Shown here: piece by piece, positions 35,638 through 46,151 of the stretch | How the letters are laid out: each line of letters opens with the position of its first letter | Position numbering within the stretch: position 1 is the first letter of the stretch | NCBI RefSeq assembly: GCF_023091155.1 | Contig: NZ_JAHWXK010000001.1 | Location: 62,001-126,000, forward strand | From: Microbacterium sufflavum | GTDB lineage: Bacteria > Actinomycetota > Actinomycetes > Actinomycetales > Microbacteriaceae | Direction of reading: 5' to 3' | DNA length: 64,000 nucleotides | The notes under the pieces: generated by a model | What the model saw: only the letters and a program-made list of their open reading frames with translations | The model's database searches: none | Told to the model about the DNA's origin: nothing | Translations under genes and position numbers: made by a program

Positions 35638-36401
35638 CCTCGCCCGCACTCGTCGCCTTCGACCTCGATGACACCCTCGCCCCCTCCAAGGGCCCGATCG
35701 ACCCGCGGATCTCCGGCCTCCTGCGCGAACTTCTCCGCAGCGTCGACGTCGCCATCATCTCCGGGGGCAACGAGCCGCAGTTCCGCACGCAGGTGATCGC
35801 CCAGCTCGCCGATGCCGACGCCGCAGCTCTCGCCCGGCTGCACCTGCTGCCGACCTGCGGCACCCGCTACCTGCGCCACGACGGCGCCGACTTCGCGCCG
35901 GTGTACGCGCACGACCTGAGCGACGACGAGAAGGCGTCTGCTCTCACGGCCCTCCGCGAGGAGGCGGAGCGGCTCGGCCTGTGGGAGACCGACCCCTGGG
36001 GCGACATCATGGAGGACCGCGGCTCGCAGATCACGTTCTCCGCGCTCGGGCAGCGGGCTCCGCGGGAGGCCAAGCACGCGTGGGATCCGTCCGGCAGCAA
36101 GCGCGCGGCCCTGCGCGACGCGGTCGCCGCCCGACTCCCCGGGCTCGAGGTGCGCTCGGGGGGCTCCACCTCGATCGACATCACCCGCGCCGGGATCGAC
36201 AAGGCGTTCGGCATGAGGCAGCTCTCCGCGCACACGGGCATCCCGTTGGACGCGATGCTGTTCTACGGCGACCGGCTCGACGAGGGCGGCAACGACTACC
36301 CGGTCCTGGCGATCGGGGTCCCGTCGATCGCCGTCGAGGGCTGGGAGGACACCGCCACCCGCCTCGAAGCCCTGCTGCCCACCCTCACGTCGCGCGTCTG
36401 A
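35634..36401 (+). CDS. HAD-IIB family phosphatase, phosphomannomutase-like
   Basis: A 255-residue HAD hydrolase. Motif I is FDLDDTLAPS, motif II IISGGNEPQF, motif III uses Lys in GIDKAFGM, and motif IV is FYGDRLDEGGND, the class IIB pattern. The cap region (about 80-180) has WGDIMEDRGSQITFSALG, which recalls eukaryotic-type phosphomannomutase and sucrose-phosphate phosphatases. The true substrate is a sugar phosphate by inference. It overlaps vanZ (ATGA) but also has GGAGG and a TAGGCT element just upstream, so it may have a second promoter. Confidence 0.83.
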   Translation: MTSPALVAFDLDDTLAPSKGPIDPRISGLLRELLRSVDVAIISGGNEPQFRTQVIAQLADADAAALARLHLLPTCGTRYLRHDGADFAPVYAHDLSDDEKASALTALREEAERLGLWETDPWGDIMEDRGSQITFSALGQRAPREAKHAWDPSGSKRAALRDAVAARLPGLEVRSGGSTSIDITRAGIDKAFGMRQLSAHTGIPLDAMLFYGDRLDEGGNDYPVLAIGVPSIAVEGWEDTATRLEALLPTLTSRV

Positions 36402-36440
36402 GGCGGCGGCCGGTGCCGGATACCCGGCCTGGCTTGGCTC

Positions 36441-36452
36441 TAGCATGGCGTC
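36441..36452 (+). promoter_or_regulatory. Leaderless -10 element of the DUF1295 gene
   Basis: TAGCAT, six bases, then ATG at 36453. Confidence 0.6.
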
Positions 36453-37295
36453 ATGGATGCCCTGCAGATCGTCGTCCTCGTCGCAGCGCTGGCCAGCCTC
36501 GTGTGCTGGATCCTGTCGCTGATCACCCGTGACACGTCGTGGGTCGACCGCGCGTGGTCGATCGTCCCCGTCGTCTATGTCTGGATCTTCGTGGCCGGCG
36601 CCTTCACCGCCGACGCCGGATCAGCGCGCATCGTGCTGATGGGGATCCTGGTGACGGCCTGGGGCGCGCGGCTCACGTTCAACTTCGCCCGCAAGGGCGG
36701 CTACACCGGCATGGAGGACTACCGCTGGGCGATCCTGCGGAAGCGGATGCGCCCGTGGCAGTTCCAGGTGTTCAACCTGCTGTTCATCATCGGGTACCAG
36801 ATGACCCTGCTCGTGTTGATCACCCTTCCGGCATGGCTGGCCGCCCAGCACCCCACCGCGTTGACCGGGTGGGACGCGTTGTTCACGATCGCGTTCCTCG
36901 GGTTCCTGGTCGGCGAGACGGTCGCCGACCAGCAGCAGTGGAACTTCCACCAGCGCAAGAAGCAGGCTGGCGGTGACCTCGCGCCCGGCTTCGCGACGAC
37001 CGGGCTGTTCCGCTACAGCCGACACCCCAACTTCTTCTTCGAACAGGCGCAGTGGTGGGCGTTCTACGCGCTGGGCGCGACCGCGGCCGCCACCGCGGGG
37101 GCCGGGGTGCTCGGGGGCGTGCTGAACCCCACGATCGTCGGCGCCGCGCTCCTGACGGTGCTGTTCCTCGGCTCGACGATCTTCACGGAGTCGATCACCG
37201 CGTCGAAGTACCCCGCATACGCCGACTACCGGCAGACCACGTCGATGCTCGTGCCGTGGCCACCGCGGCGCCGCGCCGTGGCCCCGCAGTCGTAG
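36453..37295 (+). CDS. DUF1295 integral membrane protein (steroid 5-alpha reductase-like fold)
   Basis: A 280-residue protein with about seven hydrophobic segments. The DUF1295 family relates to steroid 5-alpha reductases and isoprenyl-Cys methyltransferases. Typical residues are in GLFRYSRHPNFFFEQAQWW and ESITASKYPAYADYRQTTSML, which would bind NADPH or SAM. The substrate in bacteria is unknown. It is read as a single gene from its own leaderless promoter and ends 20 bp from the convergent hydroxyacid oxidase. Confidence 0.82.
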   Translation: MDALQIVVLVAALASLVCWILSLITRDTSWVDRAWSIVPVVYVWIFVAGAFTADAGSARIVLMGILVTAWGARLTFNFARKGGYTGMEDYRWAILRKRMRPWQFQVFNLLFIIGYQMTLLVLITLPAWLAAQHPTALTGWDALFTIAFLGFLVGETVADQQQWNFHQRKKQAGGDLAPGFATTGLFRYSRHPNFFFEQAQWWAFYALGATAAATAGAGVLGGVLNPTIVGAALLTVLFLGSTIFTESITASKYPAYADYRQTTSMLVPWPPRRRAVAPQS

Positions 37296-37315
37296 CCGAA
37301 CCCGGCACGGCGACG

Positions 37316-38575
37316 TCAGCGGACGACGGCCCCCGCGGCGTCGCGCGCGACGGGCACCAGACGCGTCAGCTGCGTGACGTGGGCCGGCTCGAGCTCCGCC
37401 AGCGACGCGACGCCGAGGAGACGCATGGTCCGCTCGATCTCACTGCGCAGGATCGCGATAGTCCGGTCGACGCCCTGGCGGCCTCCCGCCATCAGGCCGT
37501 AGAGGTACGCGCGGCCGATCAGCGTGAAGTCCGCCCCGAGCGCGACCGAGGCCACGATGTCGGCGCCGTTCATGATGCCGGTGTCGATCATGACGGTGAA
37601 GTCGTCGCCCACGGCCCGGCGCACCTGGGGCAGCAGGTGGAACGGGATCGGCGCGCGGTCGAGCTGACGACCGCCGTGGTTCGACAGCACGATGCCGTCG
37701 ACACCGGCGTCGCGCAGTCGCACGGAGTCCTCGACGTTCTGCACGCCCTTGATCACGATGCGACCGGGCCAGATGTCACGGATCACCGCGAGATCGTCAT
37801 AGCTGATCGTGGGGTCCATCGCGGCGTCGAGCAGCTCGCCGACCGTGCCGCCGGTGGAGCTCAGCGACGCGAACTCCAGCTTGGGCGTGGTCAGGAAGTC
37901 GAACCACCACCAGGGCCGCGGGATCGCGTTGACGATCGTGCCGAGCGTGAGCTGCGGCGGGATGCTGAAGCCGTTGCGCTTGTCGCGCAGCCGGGCACCG
38001 GCGACCGGGGTGTCCACCGTGAACTGCAGCGTGTCGAAGCCCGCGGCGGCGGCACGGCGTGCCAGCTCGTACGAGATCTCGCGGTCGCGCATGACGTAGA
38101 GCTGGAACCAGTTGCGCCCGTGCGGGTTCGCGGCCTTGACCCCCTCGATCGAGGTCGTACCGAGCGTCGACAGCGTGAACGGGATGCCCGCCGCGGCCGC
38201 AGCGCCGGCACCGGCGACCTCCCCCTCGGTCTGCATGAGCCGCGTGAACCCGGTCGGAGCGATGCCGAACGGCAGCGCGGACGGCCCGCCGAGGATCTCG
38301 ACCGTCGTGTCGACATCCGGCGCGGGCTTGAGGATGCCGGGGTGGAACTCCACGTCCTGGAACGCCTGGCGGGCGCGGCTCAGCGACAGCTCGCCCTCCG
38401 CCGCGCCATCGGTGTAGTCGAACGCCGCCTTGGGCGTGCGGCGCTTCGCGATCGTACGGAGGTCGTCGATCGTGAGAGCCGCGTCGAGCCGGCGCTTGCG
38501 GCCGTCGAGCTCGGGCTTCTTGAACTTCATGAGCTCCAACAGCTCGGCGGGGTTGGGGAGCTGGCGCTGGACCAT
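37316..38575 (-). CDS. lldD: FMN-dependent alpha-hydroxy-acid dehydrogenase, probably L-lactate dehydrogenase (LldD family)
   Basis: Oxidises an L-2-hydroxy acid, most likely lactate, to the keto acid and feeds electrons to the respiratory chain or oxygen. The 419-residue protein has the family TIM barrel: [39 protein letters not shown], and the catalytic His in [10 protein letters not shown]. Members include LldD, mycofactocin-linked MftD and glycolate oxidases, so the substrate is inferred. It lies 10 bp downstream of an FCD-type regulator, the LldR-LldD arrangement, and shares its operators. Confidence 0.85.
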   Translation of the reverse strand: MVQRQLPNPAELLELMKFKKPELDGRKRRLDAALTIDDLRTIAKRRTPKAAFDYTDGAAEGELSLSRARQAFQDVEFHPGILKPAPDVDTTVEILGGPSALPFGIAPTGFTRLMQTEGEVAGAGAAAAAGIPFTLSTLGTTSIEGVKAANPHGRNWFQLYVMRDREISYELARRAAAAGFDTLQFTVDTPVAGARLRDKRNGFSIPPQLTLGTIVNAIPRPWWWFDFLTTPKLEFASLSSTGGTVGELLDAAMDPTISYDDLAVIRDIWPGRIVIKGVQNVEDSVRLRDAGVDGIVLSNHGGRQLDRAPIPFHLLPQVRRAVGDDFTVMIDTGIMNGADIVASVALGADFTLIGRAYLYGLMAGGRQGVDRTIAILRSEIERTMRLLGVASLAELEPAHVTQLTRLVPVARDAAGAVVR

Positions 38576-38585
38576 GGCGTGCCTC

Positions 38586-39308
38586 TCAGTCGTGGGGGTG
38601 GATGTCGCGGGTGAGCCCCGCGGACGTGTAGTAGCCGGTGATGTGGGCGCGGACCAGCGCGCGGGCGGCCTCCGCATCGCCCGCGTCGATCGCGGCGACG
38701 AGGGCGTGGTGTTCGGCGCGCAGCCGTGTCGCCATCGTGTCCCAGTCGGGGATCGCGGCGGCTCCGGCGCGCACATACGACTCGATCGACGACCGCAGCC
38801 CCGCCATCATCGCGGCGATGACCGTGTTGCCACTGCCCTCGGCGAGCGACAGGTGCAGCTGGGCGTCCAGGGCGAGGAACTCGGACGGGGTCAAGCCCGC
38901 GGCGTCCATCGCGTGCAGCAGCTCGTGGGCCTTCGCGGTGTCGCCGCCGCCTCCGGACGCCAGGGCCGCGACGACCGCGTTCTCCAGCACCAGGCGGGTG
39001 CGCACCACATCGTCGAGCGGGAAGCCCTGCGCCGCGACCTGCAGCCGCAGCAGCGCGGACATGCCCCCGGTCGGCGTCGCGATCACGATCGCTCCCGCCT
39101 GCGGGCCCGATCCGGTCGCGGTGCGGATGAGGCCGAGCACCTCGAGCACGCGGAAGGCTTCGCGCACGCTGGAGCGTCCGACACCTAGGTCGCTCGCCAG
39201 GTCGCGCTCCGACGGCAGCCGGTCGCCGGGGCCGAGGCGTCCGTCGAGGAGGTCGCGCTCGATGTGCTCGAGCACGAGTCGCCATGCTCGCGCCGGCTGC
39301 TCCGCCAT
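38586..39308 (-). CDS. GntR-family FCD (FadR/LldR-type) transcriptional regulator
   Basis: A 240-residue repressor candidate. The winged-helix domain (about 10-75) has [26 protein letters not shown] shortened here to [20 protein letters not shown]. The FCD ligand domain (about 95-230) keeps the metal-binding Asp/His set in [27 protein letters not shown] and RAHITGYY. By family and by its hydroxyacid oxidase neighbour it probably senses lactate or a similar acid. AGGAGG precedes the ATG. The promoter contains two copies of a GTGGTCNGACCAC palindrome, a textbook autoregulated layout. Confidence 0.88.
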   Translation of the reverse strand: MAEQPARAWRLVLEHIERDLLDGRLGPGDRLPSERDLASDLGVGRSSVREAFRVLEVLGLIRTATGSGPQAGAIVIATPTGGMSALLRLQVAAQGFPLDDVVRTRLVLENAVVAALASGGGGDTAKAHELLHAMDAAGLTPSEFLALDAQLHLSLAEGSGNTVIAAMMAGLRSSIESYVRAGAAAIPDWDTMATRLRAEHHALVAAIDAGDAEAARALVRAHITGYYTSAGLTRDIHPHD

Positions 39309-39318
39309 CCCGCCTCCT

Positions 39319-39360
39319 GTGGTCTGACCACAGCGTACCCCGTGTGGTCAGACCACGCAA
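39319..39360 (-). promoter_or_regulatory. Promoter and twin operators of the FCD regulator / oxidase operon
   Basis: On the minus strand TTGCGT (39360-39355), a 17-bp spacer and TACGCT (39337-39332) form the promoter. Perfect palindromes GTGGTC-N-GACCAC are centred at 39350 (in the spacer) and 39325 (downstream of the -10), 25 bp apart. Binding at both would block initiation. The GGTCNGACC core is typical of FadR-subfamily sites. Confidence 0.8.
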
Positions 39361-39361
39361 A

Positions 39362-39390
39362 GCCGCCCGCCTCGCGAGGAGACGGGCGGC
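39362..39390 (-). terminator. Terminator of mqo-tdk
   Basis: An 8-bp GC stem (39362-39369 with 39383-39390) with an inner palindrome CCTCGCGAGG; on the minus strand it is followed by TTT. Confidence 0.65.
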
Positions 39391-39406
39391 AGCGAGAGCG
39401 ATCAGG

Positions 39407-40060
39407 TCACCCCAGGCGCCCGCCCGACTCCTCCAGGTAGCAGGTGCCGCACAGCGACTCGTAGGTGGTGAGCTCGGGCGACGCGGAGCCGTCCGCGCCC
39501 TCGTCGATCGCCACCTGATCTCCGTCGAACACGAAGCGGCCGCCGACGACGCGGCCGTTGAACACCGCCTTGCGCCCGCAGCGGCAGATGGTCTTGAGCT
39601 CCTCCAGCGAGTGCGCGATCGCCAGCAGCCGCGCGGAGCCGGGGAACGCGTGGGTGAGGAAGTCGTTGCGGATGCCGTAGGCCATCACGGGGATGCCGTC
39701 TTCCACCGCGACCCGGAACAGGTCGTCGATCTGGGAGGCCGTGAGGAACTGCGCCTCGTCTACCAGCAGGCACGCCACGTCGATCGGGGCCGTCGGCAGC
39801 AGCTCCTCCTCGGTCGAGCGCCGCATGCGCGTACGATGCTCCGCGAACAGCGCCCGCGCGTCGTCCTCCGGCCCGATCAGGAAGTCCACCTGCCGCGTGA
39901 CGCCGAGGCGGCTCTCGATCTCCGCCGCGCCCTTGGTGTCGATCGCGGGCTTGGCGAGCAGCACGTGCTGGCCCCGCTCCTCATAGTTGTAGGCAGCCTG
40001 CAGCAGGGCGGTCGACTTGCCCGAGTTCATCGCGCCGTAGCGGAAGTAGAGCTTCGCCAC
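39407..40060 (-). CDS. tdk: Thymidine kinase
   Basis: Salvages thymidine to dTMP. The 217-residue protein is a type II TK: P-loop RYGAMNSGKSTALLQ near residue 12, Walker B-like LLVDEAQFL with the catalytic Glu, and the C-terminal lasso/zinc site with cysteines in ICRCGRKA and LCGTCYLEE. The GTG start is nine bases after mqo, so both are co-transcribed; only a weak ribosome binding site is seen. Confidence 0.95.
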   Translation of the reverse strand: MAKLYFRYGAMNSGKSTALLQAAYNYEERGQHVLLAKPAIDTKGAAEIESRLGVTRQVDFLIGPEDDARALFAEHRTRMRRSTEEELLPTAPIDVACLLVDEAQFLTASQIDDLFRVAVEDGIPVMAYGIRNDFLTHAFPGSARLLAIAHSLEELKTICRCGRKAVFNGRVVGGRFVFDGDQVAIDEGADGSASPELTTYESLCGTCYLEESGGRLG

Positions 40061-40069
40061 GGTCCGGTC

Positions 40070-41542
40070 TCAGGCGTTGATGCCGAGGGCGGCGGCGGTC
40101 GCCGCCGTGGACTCCTCCGCGAGCGCCGGATCGGCGTTGAGCTTCTGGCCGAAGGTCGGGATCAGCTCGCGCAGCCGCGGCTCCCACGCGGGGAACTCGC
40201 CCGGGAAGCACTTCTTGAGCAGATCGAGCATGATCGGCACGGCCGTGGAAGCCCCCGGAGAGGCGCCGAGCAGCCCCGCGATCGAGCCGTCGCCGGCGGC
40301 GACCACCTCGGTGCCGAACTGCAGCACGCCGCCCTTCTTCGCATCCTTCTTCATGACCTGCGCGCGCTGACCGGCGTTGATGAGCGTCCAGTCCTCGTCC
40401 TTCGCGGTGGGCATGAACGTGCGCAGGCTGTCGACCTTTTTGCGGTGGTTCTTCATCAGCTCGCTGATCAGGTAGGTGATCAGATCGGGGTTCGCGAACG
40501 CCACCCGCAGCATCGGCCACAGGTTGTGCGCGCGCACCTGCGTCACGATGTCGAGCATGGAGCCGTTCTTGAGGAACTTCGGGCTGAAGGTCGCGAACGG
40601 GCCGAACATCAGCGACGCCTCGCCGTCGACCACGCGGGTGTCGAGGTGCGGCACCGACATCGGCGGCGCACCGACGGACGCCTGCGAGTACACCTTCGCC
40701 TTGTGCTGAGCGACGATCTTCGGGTTCGTGGTCTTGAGGAACTGCCCACCGATCGGGAAGACGCCGTAGCCCTTGATCTCCGGGATGCCCGACCGCTGGA
40801 GCAGCTTGAGCGCCCAGCCGCCCGCCCCGACGAACACGAACTTCGCCTTGATCTGGTTGGGCGTGCGCCCCACCGTGGTGCGGTAGTTGAGGAGCCAGGT
40901 GCCGTCCTTCTGGCGCTTGAGAGACTTCACCTCGTGGTTCGTGCGCACCGAGACGCCGGACTCGCGGAGGTGATCGAACAGCTGGTGCGTCAGGGCGCCG
41001 AAGTCGACGTCGGTGCCCGCGGGGACCCGGGTGGCGGCGAAGGGCTCGCCCTTGCGTCGCTTCTGCATCAGCAGCGGCGCCCAGGTGTTGATGACGCGGG
41101 AGTCCTCGCTGTACTCGATGCCCGCGAACAGCGGCTGCTCCTTGAGCACCTCGTAGCGGTTCCTGAGGTACGCCACGTCTTTCTCGCCGCGCACGAACGT
41201 CATGTGCGGGGTCGCGTTGATGAACGTCGACGGCGCGTCCAGCACACCCTTCTCGACGAGCGACGACCAGAACTGCCGGCTCTGCTGGAACTGCTCGTTG
41301 ATCGACACGGCCTTCGCGGGGTCGAGCGGAGCATCGCCCTGCTGCGGCATGTAGTTGAGCTCGCAGAGCGCGGCGTGCCCGGTGCCCGCGTTGTTCCAGG
41401 GATTGGAGCTCTCCTGCGCCACGTCGGACAGCCGCTCGAAGGCGACGATCTTCCACTCCGGCTGCAGCTCGTGCAGCAGAGTACCCAGGGTGGCGCTCAT
41501 GATGCCACCACCGATCAGCACGACATCGACGTTTTCAGTCAC
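40070..41542 (-). CDS. mqo: Malate:quinone oxidoreductase
   Basis: Membrane-associated FAD enzyme that oxidises malate to oxaloacetate and reduces the quinone pool, a TCA step. The 490-residue protein has the dinucleotide motif VLIGGGIMSATLGTLL near the N-terminus, SSNPWNNAGTGHAALCELNY, and the C-terminal LLGASPGASTAVPIML segment. Length and motifs are those of Mqo in Corynebacterium and Mycobacterium. The start is a GTG placed six bases after TAGACT, a leaderless arrangement. It leads an operon with tdk. Confidence 0.96.
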   Translation of the reverse strand: MTENVDVVLIGGGIMSATLGTLLHELQPEWKIVAFERLSDVAQESSNPWNNAGTGHAALCELNYMPQQGDAPLDPAKAVSINEQFQQSRQFWSSLVEKGVLDAPSTFINATPHMTFVRGEKDVAYLRNRYEVLKEQPLFAGIEYSEDSRVINTWAPLLMQKRRKGEPFAATRVPAGTDVDFGALTHQLFDHLRESGVSVRTNHEVKSLKRQKDGTWLLNYRTTVGRTPNQIKAKFVFVGAGGWALKLLQRSGIPEIKGYGVFPIGGQFLKTTNPKIVAQHKAKVYSQASVGAPPMSVPHLDTRVVDGEASLMFGPFATFSPKFLKNGSMLDIVTQVRAHNLWPMLRVAFANPDLITYLISELMKNHRKKVDSLRTFMPTAKDEDWTLINAGQRAQVMKKDAKKGGVLQFGTEVVAAGDGSIAGLLGASPGASTAVPIMLDLLKKCFPGEFPAWEPRLRELIPTFGQKLNADPALAEESTAATAAALGINA

Positions 41543-41554
41543 CCGACCAGTCTA
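41543..41554 (-). promoter_or_regulatory. Leaderless -10 element of mqo
   Basis: On the minus strand TAGACT, six bases, then GTG. Confidence 0.6.
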
Positions 41555-41606
41555 GGGCGTGGCTCGGGGCCGATCGTCCGCCGGGCGACCCCGCTCGGGC
41601 ACGCCG

Positions 41607-41639
41607 GAGCCCGCTCCCCCGTGCGGCGGGAGCGGGCTC
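41607..41639 (-). terminator. Terminator of the secreted fibrinogen-like protein gene
   Basis: A 12-bp perfect stem (41607-41618 with 41628-41639) 15 bp after the stop codon. Confidence 0.75.
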
Positions 41640-41653
41640 GGCGTCGTCCGTTC

Positions 41654-44644
41654 TCAGTTGCGCGGAGCGGTGTACGTCAGGTCGAAGCTCATGGTGGCAC
41701 TGCCCGGATTGTTCTCGTGCACCTCCGCCGACATGACGTTGACGCCCTGCCGGAGCAGCGACACCGGCACCGTGAAGGACGCGCGACTGGCCGCCGCCTT
41801 GCCGGGTGCCACCGAGGACGACGCGAACGTCGTCTGGCGGAGGGTCGCATCGGCCGGAAGATTCGACCGCCCGATCTCCACGCCGTTGAGGTAGACGGCC
41901 ACCCCGTCATCCGCGATCACCGACACGGTTCCGTCGTGCAGACCCGTCAGGTCGTCGACCGTGAAGACGGTCCGGAAATGCGCGCTCTGCGGTTTGACCG
42001 CGAGGTCGTCCGGGTCGATGTCGGTCGCCGCACCGGCGACCCCACGCGCCAGCACCGCGGGGCCCGTGTGCCAGGCGGACGCGTCGAACTCCACCGTGTT
42101 CCAGTCCGCGGGGAGCGGATCGGCGGAGTACCGCCACGACCACGTCGCACCGTTGGCGATGAACGTGTCCGTCGACGGCTGCCCGGGCTGCACGGCTGCG
42201 TCCGGGGTGACGGCCTCGTCGGGCGCGACCGGAGCGGGAGCGGGGGCCGGAGCAGCGGCGTCGGCAGCCGCGGCGACACCCGCCGTGGTCGCGGAGCGGT
42301 TGCCCGCCGCATCCCGCGCCCGGACGTAGTACGTCGCAGCCTCCGACGACGCCGGCGCCGTGTAGCTCGCCGCCGTCGTCGACGCGATCACGCGGTTGCC
42401 GCGCAGCACCTCGTAGGTGACCGAGCTCGAATCCGAGATGCGGTTCCACGTCAACGTCGTCGCCCCGCCGGCCGGGGTGACCGTGAGGCGCGTCGGCACA
42501 GCGGGGGCGACGGAGTCCCTCGGAGCGAACCGCACGAAACCACCGGACCATTGCCGGGAACCACCCGCACGGACCGAGCGGGTGATGTCGCCACCCGCCC
42601 ACAGCACACCCGTGCTGTCGAAGAACGAGGCCCAGGCGCCGTGCCCCTCTCGCGCCTGAAGATCGGGCGCGAACTCGTACACGTGTCGACCCGTCACCGC
42701 GTCCCAGACGCCGATCAACGACATATCGTCGATCTCCGAGGCAGTCCTCGGCGTCTCCGGGTTCGTGTAGGCGTCTTCATACACCCAATCACCGCAGTGA
42801 CACCCGGCGGCGATGAGGGTCGAGTCCGCGTTCTGGGCGATCGTCTGGAAGTCGCCGCCCTTCAGCGTGACGTTTCCACTGATCAGGCGGAAGTCGGTGC
42901 GGTCGTAGGAGAACAGGGAGTGCTGGGATCCGCCGAGCCACAGTCGACCGCCCGTCTCGGTCACCGCGTTCTGATAGACCCACCCCGTGGGGTTCCCCGC
43001 GGCGTCGTACATCGGCCTGCTGAACGTCGGCGTCCAGTGCGGCGTGACACCGGCGGCACCCGCCGTGGTCTGCAGGGCCGCAGCGCTGGTGGTCGTGATC
43101 GCCCCCTGCATCGTGAAGTAGCCGGCGAAGTACGCACGATCGCCGGCCGCCGACGCGTCCACGGACATGCTCGTGCCGTTGAGGTTGGCATTCCAGGCCG
43201 TGTCCGGCCGTCCGGTCGTGAGGTCGATCCGGCCCCCGTCCCACGCGCTCGCGCTGACGGTCGACGAGGCCGCCCGAAGGTGGGTGAACGAACCGGCGAC
43301 ATACAGGTAGTCCCCCTGCACGTCGAAGTCCCGCACGTACGGCACCGCCCCCGCCGCCCGATGCTCGGCGACGACCTGCGGACCGGACAGCTGCCCGGTC
43401 GCCGGGTCGAGGAAGGCGATCGCGGCCTGCGGAACGCCGTTCACCGTCGAGAACTGGCCGCCGATGGCGACCCGCCCGTCGGGAAGACCGGCGATCGCCT
43501 TCACCTGCCCGTTCAGGACGGGCCGGAACGACGAGACCCACGCGCCCGTGCCGAGGGCGAACGCGGCGAGGTAGGGCTGCGCCACCTGACCGGCGCCCGC
43601 CTCCGACTGCTGCACCGTGGCGAAGTTCCCGCCGACGAACACGTTGCCGCCCGCCTCGCCGAAGGACGCCACCTCGGTGTTCGCCTCCCCGGACAGCCCG
43701 TTGGCGAGCCCGGCGACACCCCACGTGGTGGTCATGGCGTTGCTGTTGGGAATCGCGGACTGCGTGATGGCCGGAGCACCCTGGGACCCGATCGTGCCGT
43801 AGTCGAGGTCTCTGGTCATGAGCTTCGGCTGAAGGAACACCTGGGCGAAGGGGCGCGCCTTGCCCCTCGTGCCCGCCGGAGCCCACAGGTACGACGACGG
43901 GTCTTCGTTCCCCGACACCTGCGCCCCGAACGACCAGCCGTTGCGGAAGCGGTACGGCAGATCGCCCTCCTCGAAGCGGACGCGCTTGGCGCCGGTGTCG
44001 ACGCCGAACACGGCCGACGTCCCGCCGCTGCCGGTGGTCTTCGACCGCTCCCCCGGGTTCTTGAAGGAGAACGACGTGAGGACGTGCCCGCCGCCCATCG
44101 TCCACACCCAGCGGTCGCGGTTGGCGAAGGAGAAGCGCACCTCCTGCCACGCCGAACCCGCCGTGTCGAGCGCGCGACGGACACGCACGCCCTCCTGCAG
44201 CGCGTCGACGCGACCGCCGTCGAGCAACCCGTCGATCGTCTTCGACGACAGCTGCGCGGGCGCGAACGCCGCAGTGCCCGCCGGGGTGTCGCGGACCTGC
44301 TCGGGTGTTCCCACACCGTTGTAGCCCTCCTTCCACCCCTCGCGGCCGCGGCCGATGAGCACCCATCCGCCTCCGCCGGTGGTCTGATCGCAATAGAACT
44401 GCTGTGGCGCCACGAGCCGCGGAGTCACCAGCCAGTACACGCCGTCCGGCGCGGTCGGATCGTTCTGCTTGACCTCCCAGCACGACGCCGCGGCCGTCTC
44501 CTGCGTCAGGCCATCGGGAGCCGCCGCCGCAGACGCCGGCGCACCCCCGACCACCAGCGAGCCCGCGATGGTCGCCGTCACCGCGGCCGCCGTCGCCAGG
44601 GCACGACGGAATCGTGCCCCCCGTGATCTCCGATCGAGACCCAT
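41654..44644 (-). CDS. Large secreted multidomain protein: fibrinogen-like domain, propeller repeats, FN3, C-terminal beta domain
   Basis: A 996-residue exported protein without sortase motif or membrane anchor. Signal peptide 1-39 ends APASA. Residues about 50-300 resemble a fibrinogen C-terminal-like domain: SCWEVKQ, DGVYWL, FYCDQTTGGGGWVLIGRG. A beta-propeller follows (about 330-740) whose blades share V(F/A/Y)(V/I)(G/A)G(N/Q/S)F: VFVGGNFATV, VAIGGQFSTV, LYVAGSFTHL, AYFAGYFTMQ. An FN3 domain (about 745-830), an Ala/Pro linker and a galactose-binding-like domain (VAVYLNGVEIGRSNL) complete it. Such architecture suggests binding to glycans or surfaces; the role is unknown. It stands alone. 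Confidence 0.8.
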   Translation of the reverse strand: MGLDRRSRGARFRRALATAAAVTATIAGSLVVGGAPASAAAAPDGLTQETAAASCWEVKQNDPTAPDGVYWLVTPRLVAPQQFYCDQTTGGGGWVLIGRGREGWKEGYNGVGTPEQVRDTPAGTAAFAPAQLSSKTIDGLLDGGRVDALQEGVRVRRALDTAGSAWQEVRFSFANRDRWVWTMGGGHVLTSFSFKNPGERSKTTGSGGTSAVFGVDTGAKRVRFEEGDLPYRFRNGWSFGAQVSGNEDPSSYLWAPAGTRGKARPFAQVFLQPKLMTRDLDYGTIGSQGAPAITQSAIPNSNAMTTTWGVAGLANGLSGEANTEVASFGEAGGNVFVGGNFATVQQSEAGAGQVAQPYLAAFALGTGAWVSSFRPVLNGQVKAIAGLPDGRVAIGGQFSTVNGVPQAAIAFLDPATGQLSGPQVVAEHRAAGAVPYVRDFDVQGDYLYVAGSFTHLRAASSTVSASAWDGGRIDLTTGRPDTAWNANLNGTSMSVDASAAGDRAYFAGYFTMQGAITTTSAAALQTTAGAAGVTPHWTPTFSRPMYDAAGNPTGWVYQNAVTETGGRLWLGGSQHSLFSYDRTDFRLISGNVTLKGGDFQTIAQNADSTLIAAGCHCGDWVYEDAYTNPETPRTASEIDDMSLIGVWDAVTGRHVYEFAPDLQAREGHGAWASFFDSTGVLWAGGDITRSVRAGGSRQWSGGFVRFAPRDSVAPAVPTRLTVTPAGGATTLTWNRISDSSSVTYEVLRGNRVIASTTAASYTAPASSEAATYYVRARDAAGNRSATTAGVAAAADAAAPAPAPAPVAPDEAVTPDAAVQPGQPSTDTFIANGATWSWRYSADPLPADWNTVEFDASAWHTGPAVLARGVAGAATDIDPDDLAVKPQSAHFRTVFTVDDLTGLHDGTVSVIADDGVAVYLNGVEIGRSNLPADATLRQTTFASSSVAPGKAAASRASFTVPVSLLRQGVNVMSAEVHENNPGSATMSFDLTYTAPRN

Positions 44645-44859
44645 TCGTCCTACCCCCAGAATCCACGCCCCTCCGCGCGCACGCGCCGCGGCGCCTGCGC
44701 CCCCGCGGAGGGACGACCAGGAGCCGCCCCGATCGGGACGGCCCGGCTAGGAGGTCTCCGTCGGGACCCGCGGATGCGCGGAGCGGCGACCTCGGCCGGC
44801 TAACACGTTACCTGCCGAGCGGTTCGATCCTTGAGCATGCCGATATGCGATGACGTCAG
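44645..44859. other. Intergenic region upstream of the secreted protein gene
   Basis: About 215 bp without a gene. It must carry the promoter of the minus-strand secreted protein; TAACGT near 44806-44811 on the minus strand is a possible -10, and GTAGGA lies before the ATG. No clear operator is seen. Confidence 0.35.
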
Positions 44860-44885
44860 GTCCCGCTGTCCCCCGTGGGCGGGAC
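44860..44885 (-). terminator. Terminator of asd
   Basis: A 7-bp stem GTCCCGC (44860-44866) with GCGGGAC (44879-44885), 17 bp after the asd stop. Confidence 0.55.
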
Positions 44886-44901
44886 GGTCCCGCGCCCCGG
44901 G

Positions 44902-46071
<1,170 letters not shown>

Positions 46072-46151
46072 CTACCGTGCCGACAGCGGCCGACCGCCCG
46101 CGTGACGGCGCCGTGACGACGTCGGCAGGATCCGGACGGCCGATGGCAGGA

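Noticed and set aside
39284..44626. Very long open frames antisense to the secreted protein, mqo and tdk, and similar ones over lysC, dnaX, GH65 and the pst genes
   Set aside because: They are opposite-strand shadows of real genes in GC-rich sequence: Arg/Gly/Asp-rich or His-rich translations, no family motifs and no start signals.
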